Part shown: piece after piece, positions 11,143 to 21,750 of the stretch | Layout: each line of letters starts with the position of its first letter | Position numbering within the stretch: the stretch's first letter is position 1 | From: Lolium rigidum | Taxonomy: Eukaryota; Streptophyta; Magnoliopsida; Poales; Poaceae | Reading direction: 5' to 3' | DNA: 64,000 nucleotides | Assembly (NCBI RefSeq): GCF_022539505.1 | Contig: NC_061514.1 | Location: 328,707,090-328,771,089, forward strand | Notes under the pieces: generated by a model | Database searches by the model: none | Seen by the model: the letters and a program-made list of their open reading frames with translations, nothing else | What the model was told of the DNA's origin: nothing | Program-made: the position numbers and the translations under genes

Positions 11143-11507
11143 TGTTCTTAGGCATCCAAAGAGTTCAAGGCACACAGACCCGAAGGTTTGGAGGCCCATG
11201 AAGATGAGGAAGTGCGAGTTAAGGAAATAGAGTCAATAGGAAAACTTGTAAACAATATATGGAAAGGCCTAATCCGGCACGGTGTATGTAATCTTGTATG
11301 GCATGAAAAGCCTCGGATACGCCTCCTATATAAAGGTGAAGTCGAGGACAATGAGAGGATCGATCATTGTGAAACCCTAGCTACCGTGTTATTTCGAGTT
11401 AGACGCCTTTGTTCGTCTGACCACCTTCGAGTTCTACTTGCCCTCTATTTCCAAGAAACCCCAAGTCTACAATCTATAGGCATTGGCGAGTTAATCCCTC
11501 GTCACCA
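11143..11507 (+). repeat. Solo LTR, Gypsy, related to the 20747-21133 LTR
   Basis: It runs from TGTTCTTAGGCATCC to GTCACCA and resembles the reverse complement of the Tat-Gypsy LTR at 20747-21133 along its length. Shared parts include CTCCTATATAAAG (TATA region), AAACCCTAG, GTTCTACTTGCCCTCTA and ATAGGCATTG. It lies between the two halves of the Copia protease/integrase region with no internal domain, so it is a solo LTR. The 5-bp flanks (GTTCC / GTGCT) match only partly, so the duplication has decayed or my edges are off by a few bases. Confidence 0.65.
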
Positions 11508-11519
11508 GTGCTCTGGTTG

Positions 11520-12540
11520 GGGTTAGTCCTCGGCGTCGTGACTCACAGGGACTATGGGAGCTCGACTGGCTTCGTGTTCCCTCTGCTGCTACTACACCCA
11601 CCGATTCATGTGCTCTTGCTTATTACGCTACCTCCTCCTTTCAGCAGTGGCATCATCGACTTGGTCATCTTTATGGTTCTCGTTTCTCGTATTTAGTTCG
11701 CCAAGGTCTTCTAGGGCCTATCTCAGGAGATGTTTCGCTATAGTGTCAAGGTTGTAGACTTGGCAAACAGACTCAGTTACCCTATCCCACTAGCGAGTCA
11801 GTGTTTGAGCGTCCTTTTGATTTTATCAATTCTGATGTATGGGGTCTGGCTCCCTTCGCTTCGAAGACGTGCCATCACTACTATGTTATTTTTATTGATG
11901 ATTTCTCTCACTACACTTGGCTCTACTTTATTACATATCATAGCGAGGTTCTCTCTATATACAAGTGCTTTGCCGCCATGGTCCATACTCACTTTTCCAC
12001 GCCTATTCGTGTATTTCAGGATCACTTCGTTGGCGAGTACATCTCAAAGATGTTGTGTCGTTTCCTAGCTGAGTAGGGTACTCTTGCCGAGTTCTCTTGT
12101 CTTGTCGCTCATGCTTAGAACGGTGTAGTTGAGCACAAGCATCGCCACCTTCTTTAGACAGCTCGTGCGATGATGATCACCGCCTCTCTTCCTCCTAACT
12201 TTTTGGTTGAGGCTGTGTCTATTTCCACCTACCTCATCAACATTCAACCCTCAACTAACCTACAGGGTGGTATTCCTCTCGAGCGTCTCACTAGTCGCTC
12301 CCCAGATTACTCGGCGCTCCGCCTGTTTGGTTGCATTTGCTATGTTCTTCTACCACCACGTGAACGCACCAAGCTAACTGCTCAGTCTATTGAGTGATGA
12401 GCATAATAGTTCCCGGTGTTGGGATCCCGTTGGTCGTCGGATGCGCATTTCTCGGGATGTGACTTTCGATGAGTCCCGACCTTTCTATACGCATCCCTCC
12501 TCCCCGACTTTCTCTATGGAGGACATATATTTTCTCATGT
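11520..12540 (+). pseudogene. Copia gag-pre-integrase and integrase, nonsense-rich
   Basis: The chain contains QQWHHRLGHL and CQGCRLGKQ (HHCC zinc-binding region, about 11650-11770), then the integrase core with SDVWG, YYVIFIDDFS, VGEYISK and NG..EHKHRHLL, and the downstream LRLFGCICYVLLPPRERTK. Frames change near 11730 and 12380. In-frame TAG codons occur at 12074, 12116 and 12155; the first two replace conserved CAG codons and the third a conserved GAG. The product would have joined cDNA into the chromosome; this copy is inactive. Confidence 0.8.
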
Positions 12541-12794
12541 TTCTTGATTCCCCTCCTTCTGTGCCTCCAGTTCCCACACCCCGAGTCCCTCCACTACTGA
12601 TCTCACACCGTCTTCATCCACCAGCTCATCTTCTTCCTCCTCACCTTCATCTCCAATGTCTCCTTCCTCGCCTATAGTGATTCCTCCCTTTCTGTTTCAC
12701 TACTCACATCATCCACGTGATGATGATGATGCTCCTCCTGATATGCCTTCAACTTCGGGTGTGCCGCCTTCTCGGCCTCAGCCGTCATCAACAC
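12541..12794 (+). pseudogene. Copia Pro/Ser-rich spacer after integrase
   Basis: Low-complexity Pro/Ser-rich coding remnants (PPSVPPVPTPRVPP, then PPDMPSTSGVPPS) in shifting frames. This family has such a linker between integrase and reverse transcriptase. No reverse transcriptase follows. Confidence 0.55.
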
Positions 12795-13574
12795 TTGGCG
12801 GTTCTATGAAGATAGAAGCCCCTTGCGAGATCCACTTAGCGAGGAGTCTGTGCCAGGAAATCAGGAGGACCCGTGTTGGACCTCGATGCAAGGCATGCCA
12901 AATGGATAAGAAGACAAAGGTGGTGACGGAAGCCATGACGTATGTCGTAGCTCGAGGTGATCATGCCCTCCGCTCCAAAAGATAAGGGAAGCCCTGGCAC
13001 CACCTGCATAAAGCGGCATGTCCATTGCTCCTTTCTGAAGAGATGGGCGTGCACGGTGCAACACTGCAAGGGTGGCATCAGCAGTTCACAACCACTCTCG
13101 TAGACCAGCACCCCTTTTCAGGGTATGGACCAAGTCCATTTGTACATCAGGGAACAACTGTCACCCTCCTTCCGCACGCCTGTGGCAACCCCTCCCCCAA
13201 GTTCCATAGAAGGGGATCTAGGTTTTCCTCTCTAGGAAGAGCCACTGAGATCTAGCTACAACTACTTCAAGTTTCACCCAAGTAAACCGTCTTTGTGCCT
13301 CGTGAGGCATCGCATAGCAATACAAGAGAAGGCAGGAGTAGGGGTGTTACCTCCTAATGAGGGCCCCAAACTTAGGTACTCCAGTGTCCATCTCTATCGT
13401 GTTTGCTCGTCGCTCTGTTAACTCCACTGTGGTTCTATGGATCTGGAAGCATTGCACTTAGCCCCCTCTAGTTTGATAACCTTAAGGGTGTTGCCGAGGT
13501 ACCCGTGTCATGCCGAGACACGAAACTCAGACAAGCCCCAACTCCTAGAACCACTTGGCGTGCTCCTCCGCCTT
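12795..13574. other. Unassigned 0.78 kb segment
   Basis: Mid-GC sequence with only short ORFs that resemble no protein I recognise. It lies between the broken Copia element and the Gypsy 3' LTR, and could be diverged LTR or host DNA. Confidence 0.5.
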
Positions 13575-13766
13575 TGACAAGGTATTAACTTGTCAATGCC
13601 TATGGATTGTAGGCTAGGGTTTAGTTGGAAGTAGAGGGCAAGTAGATCTCGAAGGTTTCAGCCGAAAAGTACTCGACGATTATGAAAACTAGGGTTTGTA
13701 GACAATGATTCGATGATCTCTGCGTCCCTCGACTCCCCCTTATATAGGAGGCGGAGCCGAGGGGAT
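13575..13766 (-). repeat. 3' LTR (partial) of Tat-Gypsy element
   Basis: About 190 bp closely matching the left part of the 20747-21133 LTR (TGACAAGG, ATTGTAGGCT, GAAGTAGAGGGCAAGTAG, CTTATATAGGAGGCGGAG). It is cut by the N gap. Confidence 0.85.
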
Positions 13767-13866
13767 NNNNNNNNNNNNNNNNNNNNNNNNNNNNNNNNNN
13801 NNNNNNNNNNNNNNNNNNNNNNNNNNNNNNNNNNNNNNNNNNNNNNNNNNNNNNNNNNNNNNNNNN
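13767..13866. other. Assembly gap (100 N)
   Basis: Exactly 100 N, the usual placeholder for unknown size. It must hide the rest of the Gypsy 3' LTR, the end of integrase and the R/U5 part of the nested Copia-type LTR, so the true gap probably exceeds 100 bp. Confidence 0.98.
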
Positions 13867-14943
13867 AGTCCCTTGTGGACTCCACCTTCCTTGGTGGTTT
13901 CTTCCGGACTTTTCTAGAACCTTCTAGAACCTTCCATAGAACCTTCCGCGACATTTTATTTCACATAAAATGACATCCTATATATGAATCTTATTCTCCG
14001 GACCATTCCGGAACTCCTCGTGATGTCCGGGATCTTATCCGGGACTCGAACAAATATTCGAACTCCATTCCATAATTCAAGTACTACCATTTCAACATCC
14101 AACTTTAAGTGTGTCACCCTACGGTTCGAGAACTATGCGGACATGGTTGAGTATTCACTCCGACCAATAACCAATAGCGGGATCTGGAGATCCATAATGG
14201 CTCCCACATATTCAACGATGACTTTAGTGATCGAATGAACCATTCACATATATTACCAATTCCCTTTGTCTCGCGATATTTTACTTGTCCGAGGTTTGAT
14301 CTTCGGTATCACTCTATACCTTGTTCAACCTCGTCTCCTCGACAAGTACTCTTTACTCGTACCGTGGTATGTGGTCTCTTATGAACTCATTCATATGCTT
14401 GCAAGACATTAGACGACATTCCACCGAGAGGGCCCAGAGTATATCTATCCGTCATCGGGATGGACAAATCCCACTGTTGATCCATATGCCTCAACTCATA
14501 CTTTCCGGATACTTAATCCCACCTTTATAGCCACCCATTTACGCAGTGGTGTTTGGTGTAATCAAAGTACCTTTCCGGTATAAGTGATTTATATGATCTC
14601 ATGGTCATAAGGACTAGGTAACTATGTATCGAAAGCTTATAGCAAATAACTTAATGACGAGATCTTATGCTACGCTTAATTGGGTGTGTCCATTACATCA
14701 TTCATATAATGATATAACCTTGTTATTAATAACATCCAATGTTCATGATTATGAAACTAATCATCCATTAATCAACAAGCTAGTTTAAGAGGCATACTAG
14801 GGACTTCTTGTTGTCTACATATCACACATGTACTAATGTTTCGGTTAATACAATTCTAGCATGATATATAAACATTTATCATAAACATAAAGATATAAAT
14901 AATAACCACTTTTATTATTGCCTCTAGGGCATATCTCCTTCGA
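13867..14943 (-). repeat. Nested Copia-type LTR (BARE/Angela-like), partial
   Basis: Read on the minus strand it starts near 14943 with GAAGGAGATATGCCCTAGAG and contains the conserved LTR tracts GGGATTTGTCCATCCCGATG, TGGGAGCCATTATGG and GAGGAGTTCCGGAATGGTCC. This is the grass BARE/WIS/Angela-like LTR pattern. It interrupts the Gypsy integrase right after the DNGSN motif. The other end is in the gap, so a solo LTR or part of a full element are both possible. The expected terminal TG reads CG here, a single-base change. Confidence 0.7.
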
Positions 14944-15559
14944 GTTGCTACCGTTGTCATCGTGAACGATGCCGTGGGGCACTCCAAACCCGAAGACGAG
15001 GCCTTGTATGAATTTTATCGCAGATGCTCCATCCGGTGAATTTATCGGCTTCGCTTCTATCCACTTTGTAAATTTGTCGACAGCCTACTAACATGTACTC
15101 CTTTCCTCCTGGCCATGATTTGTGTAACTTGCCCACCATATCGAGTCCCCATTGTGCAAAGGGCCACGACAAAGGTATTGGTGCTAGCTCTGCTGCTGGA
15201 GAGTGAGGTTTTGCGGCAAGCCTTTGACACGCGTCGCAAGTTCGTACTATGTCCTTAGCATCCTCAATTGCTGTTAGCCAGTAGAATCCTGCTCGAAAAA
15301 CCTTGGCTGCGATAGCTCGACTACTTGCGTGGTGGCCACATATTCCTTCGTGTATATCCTTCAGAATTATTCTTCCCTCTTCAGGTGTGACGCACCTTTG
15401 CAAGACGCCTGAGATACTTCTCTTATATAATTCTCCCTTAACCACTGTGAAAGCTTTGGAGCGTCGAATTACTCGCCTTGCCTCGACTGGATCGTCGGGT
15501 ATTTCTTTCCTGAGTATATATGATATGTATGGCTGCATCCATGGTATTTGTATTACCAT
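14944..15559 (-). pseudogene. Gypsy integrase, truncated by LTR insertion
   Basis: The zinc-binding region (HEGICGHH...CDACQ) and the start of the catalytic core (WGLDMVGKL, then GVPH and DNGSN at the insertion point) are visible on the minus strand. The core stops at the nested LTR, and frameshifts precede it. The intact protein would integrate retroelement DNA. Confidence 0.8.
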
Positions 15560-16127
15560 GACCAGGTCTTGCTCTTCTTCTTCTTCCTCTTGCTTCTCCT
15601 TGGTAGCCCCCGAGGATTTCTTCTCCTTCTTTTTTGATTTTGTCGACTCGGTGGATCTCTCCGTTATCTCTTCCCAAAATACACCTGGTGGGACCGCAAG
15701 GCACCTGCGACCCGATGTTTGCCGTAACGTCGGCTTCGTCGTTGCTCAATCTACTTATATGATTTACTTCGCATCCATCGAACAACTTCTCGAGCTCATT
15801 GTACACCTCCTTGTATGCCATCATACTATCATTGATCGCGTCACATTGGTTCATAACTTGCCGAGCTACCAACCGTGAATCGCCAAAGATTTTTAATCGA
15901 GTTGCTCCGCAGCTTTCGCCATCTTCATCCCGTGTATGAGAGCTTCGTATTCTCGCTTCATTGTTAGATGCGTTAGGGAACGTCATCCGAAGGATGTACT
16001 TCAACTTGTCGCCTTCGTGTGATATGAGTACTACTCTCGCGCCAGCCCCTTCTAGTCTCTTGGACCCATCAAAGTTCATGGTCCAGGTTCTCGATAAATC
16101 TGGGGTCCCGTATTTTTGCAATTCCAT
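15438..16127 (-). pseudogene. Second RNase H-like domain (Tat-specific)
   Basis: The domain has WTMNFDGSK at its start, then NNEA, KIFGDSRLVARQV and LSNDEAD, the DGS...E...GDS...D pattern of an RNase H fold. It lies between the normal RNase H and integrase, an arrangement found in the Tat clade of plant Gypsy elements, where the extra domain is thought to aid primer processing. Frames are broken in the middle, near 15950. Confidence 0.75.
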
Positions 16128-16283
16128 CCATTCTCGCGATGAAGTCCGGTAGTATTTGCGACTTTATTGCTTTTCTTTTTTCATACGTGATGTCCCGAGG
16201 GAAAGTTCTATTCCCCAAAGGGAGACACGACCCGTAGCTTCCGGGTTGTTCAAGTATATTTGACAAAGGAGCTTCATTGACCA

Positions 16284-16676
16284 CTATGATCGGGTGTGCC
16301 GAAAAATAGTGGCGCAATTTTCGTGCCGTGTCGTGAACACTCCATATGCTAGCTTTTGGTACTGAGGATACCTTTGTTTTGAGGGCGACAAGACTTCACT
16401 CACGAAGTACACTGGTCGCTGTACTCCATGGATTTTCCCTTCTTCTTCTCTTTCGACAACTAACACCGTGCTAACCACTTGGGGTGTGGCTGCAATATAC
16501 AGCAGGAGAGGTTCCTTTTCCTTTGGAGCCACCAGGATTGGTGGTGTCGATATTTTTCGCTTCAGATCCTCGAAAGCTCGATCGGCTTCTTCGTTCCACT
16601 GGAATTTATCTCCTTGCTTTATCAGCGCATAGAAAGGTAACGCTTTTTCTCCTAACCTGGCGACGAATCTGCTCAA
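16284..16676 (-). pseudogene. Gypsy RNase H (RT-connected)
   Basis: KALPFYALIKQGDKFQWNEE leads into PILVAPKEKEPLLLYIAAT and RPVYFVSEVLSPSKQRYPQ, the RNase H region linked to Gypsy reverse transcriptase. A frameshift separates it from the upstream reverse transcriptase. Confidence 0.8.
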
Positions 16677-17241
16677 AGCTGCGACTCGCCCAGCTTAGTC
16701 GTCGTATTTCTTTCAACTTCGTTGGCTTCCTCATTGTTACTATGGCTTGTATTTTGTCGGGATTTGCTTCAATCCCTCTTGCTGAAACTAGAAAACCCAG
16801 AAGTTCCCCTGCTGGGACGCCAAAAGAACACTTCGTCGGGTTCAGCTTGAGGCAGAATTTGTCGAGGTTGTCAAAAGTTTCTTTGAGATCCTCGATCAGC
16901 GTTGTCCCCTTTTTTGATGTTATGACGACATCATCGATGTATACTTGCACGTTTTTCCCGATCTGTGTTGCTAAACACTTCTGCATCATCCTCTGATATG
17001 TTGCTCCCGCATTTTTTAGACCGAAGGGCATTGTCTTGTAGCAAAACACGCCGTAAGGTGTAATAAACGCTGTTTTGGCTTCGTCGTCTTCTTTTAATCT
17101 GATCTGGTTATAACCAGAATATGCATCCAAAAAGGAAAGACGTTCACAACCTCGCCGTGGAGTCGATGATTTGATCGATCCTTGGGAGGGAAAGTGATCC
17201 TTAGGGCAATGTTTGTTGAGACACGTGAAGTCGACGCACAT
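16606..17241 (-). pseudogene. Gypsy reverse transcriptase
   Basis: The conserved blocks MCVDFTCLNK, FLDAYSGYNQI, KTAFITPYGVFCYKTMPFGL, AGATYQRMM and the catalytic YIDDVV are present, then LNPTKCSFGV and LGFLVS. The catalytic aspartates are intact. The frame breaks in the first blocks (near 17170) and at the C-terminus, so the copy is non-functional. It would copy element RNA to DNA. Confidence 0.9.
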
Positions 17242-17599
17242 GCGAAGGACTTGTCGTGTTTTTCTTCGGCACCATCACCGGATTAGCTACCCATGTGGCT
17301 TCGTGGATATCTCTCCGATAAAACCAGCTTCCTCTAGTCGATTTATTTCGATAGCATGGATTTGCGGTTTGGTTCCGAAAAACGCCGCAAAGGTTGTCCG
17401 ATTGGTTTCACTTGTTGGATCCAAATTTAGGTGGTGCTCGGCAAGTTCCCCGGGTACTCTCGGCATGTCAGCTGGACACCATGCGAAGATTTTCCAGTTC
17501 TCACGGAGGAACTCGACGAGCGCGCTTTCCTATGCGATGTCCATGTTGTTTGCAATGGATGTCGTCTTTTTTGGATCTGTCGGGTGAATCTGCACCTCC

Positions 17600-18222
17600 T
17601 TAGAATTTTTCTCTGTGTTGAAAGTTGATTCTTTGTTTGGCCTTCCGACGTCTGGGGACGTCGTAATCAGTCATGCTTTTCGACGCCAAGTATTCAGCTT
17701 GCATCCCGAAGGTTTCTGATAACCGATGGAAATCCTTGTCGCACTTATCAGCTAAGGCGAAACTCCCTTTGACCGTGATTGGTCCCTTGGGTCCAGGCAA
17801 TCTCCATAACAGGTATGTATAGTGTGGTACTGCCATAAACCTAGCACATGCTGGTCGTCCCAACAAAGCGTGGTATTGCGATGGAAAATCCACGACTTCA
17901 AACTCCAGCTTCTCGATTCTATAATTTTCTCGGGTTCCAAACCGAACGTCGAGGTTGATCTTTCCCAATGGGTAACTTGGTTTTTCTCGGTGTGATGCCG
18001 TGGAACCTTGTGTCCGTTGGCTTCGGGTTTGCTAAGGATATGTTCATCTTCCTCAATGTATCTCGCATACATAAGGTTTAAGCTGCTGCCACCATCTATG
18101 AATACTCGAGAAACATCAAAGCCCGCAATAACCGCCAGCAGTAATAAGTGCCGACCGCCCCGGTCGAGGAACTTGTCTGTGGATGGTCCGCTATTGTGAA
18201 GCCGATATCTTGTCCTGACCAA
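17600..18222 (-). pseudogene. Gypsy aspartic protease region
   Basis: VSRVFIDGGSSLNLMYA is the D-G-G protease site of Tat-type elements. The following ALLGRPACARFMAVPHYTYL in a second frame is the conserved flap/C-terminal part. A frameshift lies between them near 17970. Confidence 0.75.
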
Positions 18223-20701
18223 TTAAGATACTCAACTGTTGGTGGAGGCATTTTCTCTGCCATAAACACCTGTCGTGAGATTACTTTTTGAGCTCTATTG
18301 GACGGCCTTCCCTTCTGAATCATCGACACTGCTCCGTTGGAGTTAGGATCAACATAAGGTGGTGGTGCGGGTGCTGCCGCTATTCTGAGCTGGTGTCGGT
18401 TGTCCTCTGTAATCGCGGGAGGTGGCGGTAGATGAACTTCGCTCCTAGGCTCCCGAGGGTTTCTCTGTGCTGCTCGTGCGTGAGCGTTTTCTGCACATCT
18501 GAACATTGCTTGGAAATTTCGACAGTCTTTCTGCAGGTGCCCTAACTGTCTTTTCCCGTTGCTGTCGAGGAAAAAATGCATTTGGCACGGTCCGTTCAGC
18601 ATTTCTTCGGGGACACGAAAGGTCTTGGAAACCTCGGCCCACTATTTTGCTCCGTTGCGGGAGTCATCCCTATTATCGCTTCGCTGCTCATTGCTTCTCT
18701 GGTAATCTTCTCTGTTGCTTCCTCCTGTATTTGCCCGAAATCCTGCCGAAATTTGCCCTGGGGCGTCATAAGTTGGATACTGCCGAGGAAATCGTCGCCT
18801 CGACTGATAATTTCGACCACGGTCTTCTTCTGGCGACCTGTGTCGTTTATTGTGGACAGCGTCTTCTCCGTCTGCCCACCTATTTGCTATCTCCATCAAC
18901 GCGGATACTGTTTTTGGATTGGTCCTTCCCAAATCCTCGACAAAGTCTCCACGCCTAATTCCTGCGACAAACGCATCTATTGCTCTCTCGTCAGATATAT
19001 TTTCTGCCGAGTTTTTTATGATGTTCCACCTTTGGATATATTTTCTCATTGATTCATCTGGCTTTTGTCGACATGCCCTCAGCTCTTCTAACGACGCAGG
19101 TTTTTTGCACGTGGACCTGAAGTTCTTGACGAATACGTCCTCGAAACTTTCCCAGCTGTCGATGGATCCTGGCGGAAGTTTTTTGATCCAAGATCGTGCA
19201 GCTCCACTTAAGTGCACCTGAATACTTTGCATCGCTGTTGCTCTAGTTCCTCCAGTTAGCTTCACCGTCTCGAGGTAATCAATTAACCGAGTCCTCCGGA
19301 TCTTGCGGGCCGTCGAACTTTTTGAAGTGATCGGGTAACTTGAATCCTGAGGGGACTCGAGTTTTTCGGACTCTTCTCGTGAAGCACGGTAGACCGCACA
19401 TATCCTCGTCATTAAGCTCCGGGGACTGCCGATGATCCCTTCTGCTTTGCCTTGCTCTATCGACCCTTGCTTGTACTCCTGCATCTCTTGCTCCACTTGG
19501 TCCTTCCGGAGCTGCCGCCGTTGCTGCCGCAGGTCGTGGACTATTTTGCCTTGCTGTTCCTTCGGGAGGCGTTGCTACGAACGCTGTCCCCATAGCTCCA
19601 ACTCCTGCCAATGCCATGTTGTATAATGTTTCCCTTGGATCTCCTGGGGGTGGCCTGGATGCAAGGATGTAAGCTTGTGTCGCCATATACCCAGCTTCTG
19701 GTGTCTTAGGGATAATATTTCCCCTTGTATCTATCGACATAAAAGACATGTCGAGGTTTTGAACCAAGAACTCTCTTTCGCTTCGGGTATGTGTTGTAAC
19801 CTTGATCTTCCTCTGTTCCGAGCCTCCTGTGGCTATCACCCGAAACTCTAGATTGTCCACTTAGATCTGCCCTTCTCCTGCTAGATGCGTAGCTGCCTCC
19901 TTTCTCCCGTTCAACTCAAGCTGTCTCGTTTTTCTATTTCTCGGGCAGTTCGTGCGAGCATATATTGATAAGCTTGCAGCTTCTTGAGCTGTAGCTGTTG
20001 TCGTCATTGGTTCTGAACCATCTATGGCTTTTGCCGCTCTATCCCAGGCTGCCTGTGGAAGTTGGACTCTGACGCGTGGTGTGGGCCCGACATATTTAGT
20101 GCCCATACCTCTCCTTAGATCTGAGGGATCGACAAAAGGATTTCCCAACTCGTCGAAAGCCTCCGATGTTTCCTCTTGATCTTCGATAGCATAAATCTGA
20201 TGATATTTTGTACTCAGATCTATGTTGGGTTCGGTGACATCATTGTTGAGATTGATGAAGACCTTGCCCACTGCGAGAGATTTGTCGATGAAGTCATAAC
20301 TGTCGACATCGCTTGAGCCATCGCTTATATATGAGTCCGCGGATGACTCAAACGATGCGTCGCTGAAGGTCTTGGCGAGTTTCTCTCTTGCTCTGATGCT
20401 GACGTAACGTGATGCCGAAGTTTCTTCTTCTGACTCAGCTTGCCGATGCATAGCTTGAAAAATCAGAATCGACCGCCGACGATCCCGACGAAATCGGAAT
20501 TTCGACACGATACGATCCTTCTTTCTCGACGCGAAAGTGGAACCTTCCGAACGTCATCTCCAAGGGCTCCGCCAGATACGCATATGCATCCAAACGGGAG
20601 GGTGGGTGAGGAACAAAATCAACAAGACCAGCAGCGATCTGTTTACCTCGATCCATGGTGTTGCTTCTGGTTGACGATGTCGAAGATCTTGAACGTGCCA
20701 T
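18223..20701 (-). pseudogene. Gypsy gag polyprotein, frameshifted
   Basis: The gag chain starts near 20701 (MARSRSSTSSTRSNTMDRGK). It includes an acidic/serine-rich section (to about 19861), a Pro/Ala-rich linker (19279-19860), and the conserved gag core (18642-19320) with VHLSGAARSWIKKLPPGSID, SFEDVFVKNF and MRKYIQRWN. A zinc-binding C-terminus follows at about 18530-18600 (CQMH ... GHLQKDC). It is spread over at least four frames. The core is the retrotrans_gag (PF03732) type, which forms the particle shell. Confidence 0.85.
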
Positions 20702-20726
20702 CGAGATCAGATCCTTACGCCTCTAA

Positions 20727-20744
20727 TTCCCACAGACGGCGCCA
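20727..20744 (-). other. Primer-binding site of Tat-Gypsy element
   Basis: On the minus strand TGGCGCCGTCTGTGGGAA lies two bases inside the LTR end, at the standard position. I did not assign the tRNA. Confidence 0.75.
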
Positions 20745-20746
20745 AT

Positions 20747-21133
20747 TGACAAGGGATTAACTTATCAATGCCTATGGATTGTAGGCTGGGGTTTAGTTAG
20801 AAGTAGAGGGCAAGTAGATCTCGAAGGTTTCAGCCGAAAAGTACTCGACGAATATGAAAACTAGGGTTTGCAGACAATGATTCGATGATCTCTTCGTCCC
20901 TCGACTCCCCCTTTATATAGGAGGTGGAGCCGAGGGTTTCGTTTTGTACAAGTTACGTAGTCCGGGACGGTTTCTAACTCATCCCGCCAGATTACAAATA
21001 ACACTTCCTATTACAACTCTATCTTTTCCTTTAACATATCTTGGGCTTCCGAATCTTCTTATTCCTCGGGTAGTGGGCCTTCAATAAACCCCGGGTACTA
21101 TATTTGGCAGGCCCATTCGGGATGCCTATGTCA
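20747..21133 (-). repeat. 5' LTR of Tat-Gypsy element
   Basis: A 387-bp LTR from TGACAAGGGA (20747) to CTATGTCA (21133). The minus strand has a TATA region (CTATATAAAGG, near 20910) followed by AAACCCTAG. It pairs with the partial LTR at 13575-13766. Confidence 0.85.
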
Positions 21134-21750
21134 GGGAGAGGCTGGCGCAGGGCTGGTATAAATACCCCCCACCCACGCTACCAATGTCTGCGCTGGTTGC
21201 AGCGCCTTCCATATCAATGGCGGTGCAGAATCCCAAGTGGCGGGCAATGATGGACTGTGCACGCCACCGGTTAGCCTTCTGCCGCATGTGATGAAAAGTG
21301 CATGGGTGCACGCACGTTGTGGGATGATTAGTGCCCGAGCAGAAGGCTAGGTGGAGACTAGTGTCGACATTGATGGCCCTAGCTATTGCGCCGCCTTCTG
21401 CTTGTGTGGGAAGAAGGGCATCGGTCCACGCTGACGCGACAGATCCAAACTTATTTGGGCACGTGGCTCACCCGTGCATGTGGCTTGCCCATGGTGCACC
21501 ACATTTTGGTGCTCTACGTGTGCATGGCTCGCCCATGGCACACCACAGTTTAATGTGCCACTATTATACAGGTGCGACCCGGCCAATGTGGCCACACTTA
21601 GAAGTGGCGCACTAAATTATAGGGTTGCACCATGGGTAAGGTCATACTAGTGGCCCACCATTTTTTGGTGTGCCATGGGTAATAGTGGCACACCAAATAA
21701 TCGGTGCGCCACGACTAAGCCGTCCATATATGGCCCTTTTCCAAGTAGTG
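21134..21750 (-). mobile_element. CACTA transposon end fragment (GGCGCACC-related)
   Basis: It ends at 21750 with CCTTTTCCAAGTAGTG, the reverse of a CACTACTTGGAAAAGG terminus. The inner 400 bp carry repeated TGGCGCACC / GGTGTGCCA / GCCCATGG motifs in both directions, typical CACTA subterminal structure. It is related to, but distinct from, the ends at 9978 and 27755. The partner end is not identified; a Gypsy element abuts on the left. Confidence 0.65.

Larger units (their letters stand above)
9494..12794 (+). mobile_element. Decayed Copia LTR retrotransposon, interrupted
   Basis: A Copia element is present as an LTR 3' end, primer-binding site, gag start, protease, gag-pre-integrase and integrase. 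It is interrupted by a CACTA end (9978 to about 10740) and a solo LTR (11143-11507). Reverse transcriptase and the 3' LTR are not seen. The proline/serine-rich spacer that follows integrase in this family runs to about 12794, where similarity to anything I recognise stops. Confidence 0.75.
13575..21133 (-). mobile_element. Tat-lineage Gypsy retrotransposon, degenerate, gap-broken
   Basis: The minus-strand element reads from right to left: 5' LTR (20747-21133), primer-binding site (20727-20744), gag, protease, reverse transcriptase, RNase H, a second RNase H-like domain, integrase (cut), a nested Copia-type LTR (13867-14943), a 100-N gap, and the 3' LTR remnant (13575-13766). The second RNase H after the normal one is diagnostic of the Tat clade. 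Every domain is frameshifted, so this copy is inactive. The flanks GCCTT (left) and GGGAG (right) do not match, so no target duplication is confirmed. Confidence 0.8.

Noticed and set aside
20435..20760. Plus-strand ORF over the Gypsy gag start
   Set aside because: Antisense shadow; the minus strand matches the family gag leader.
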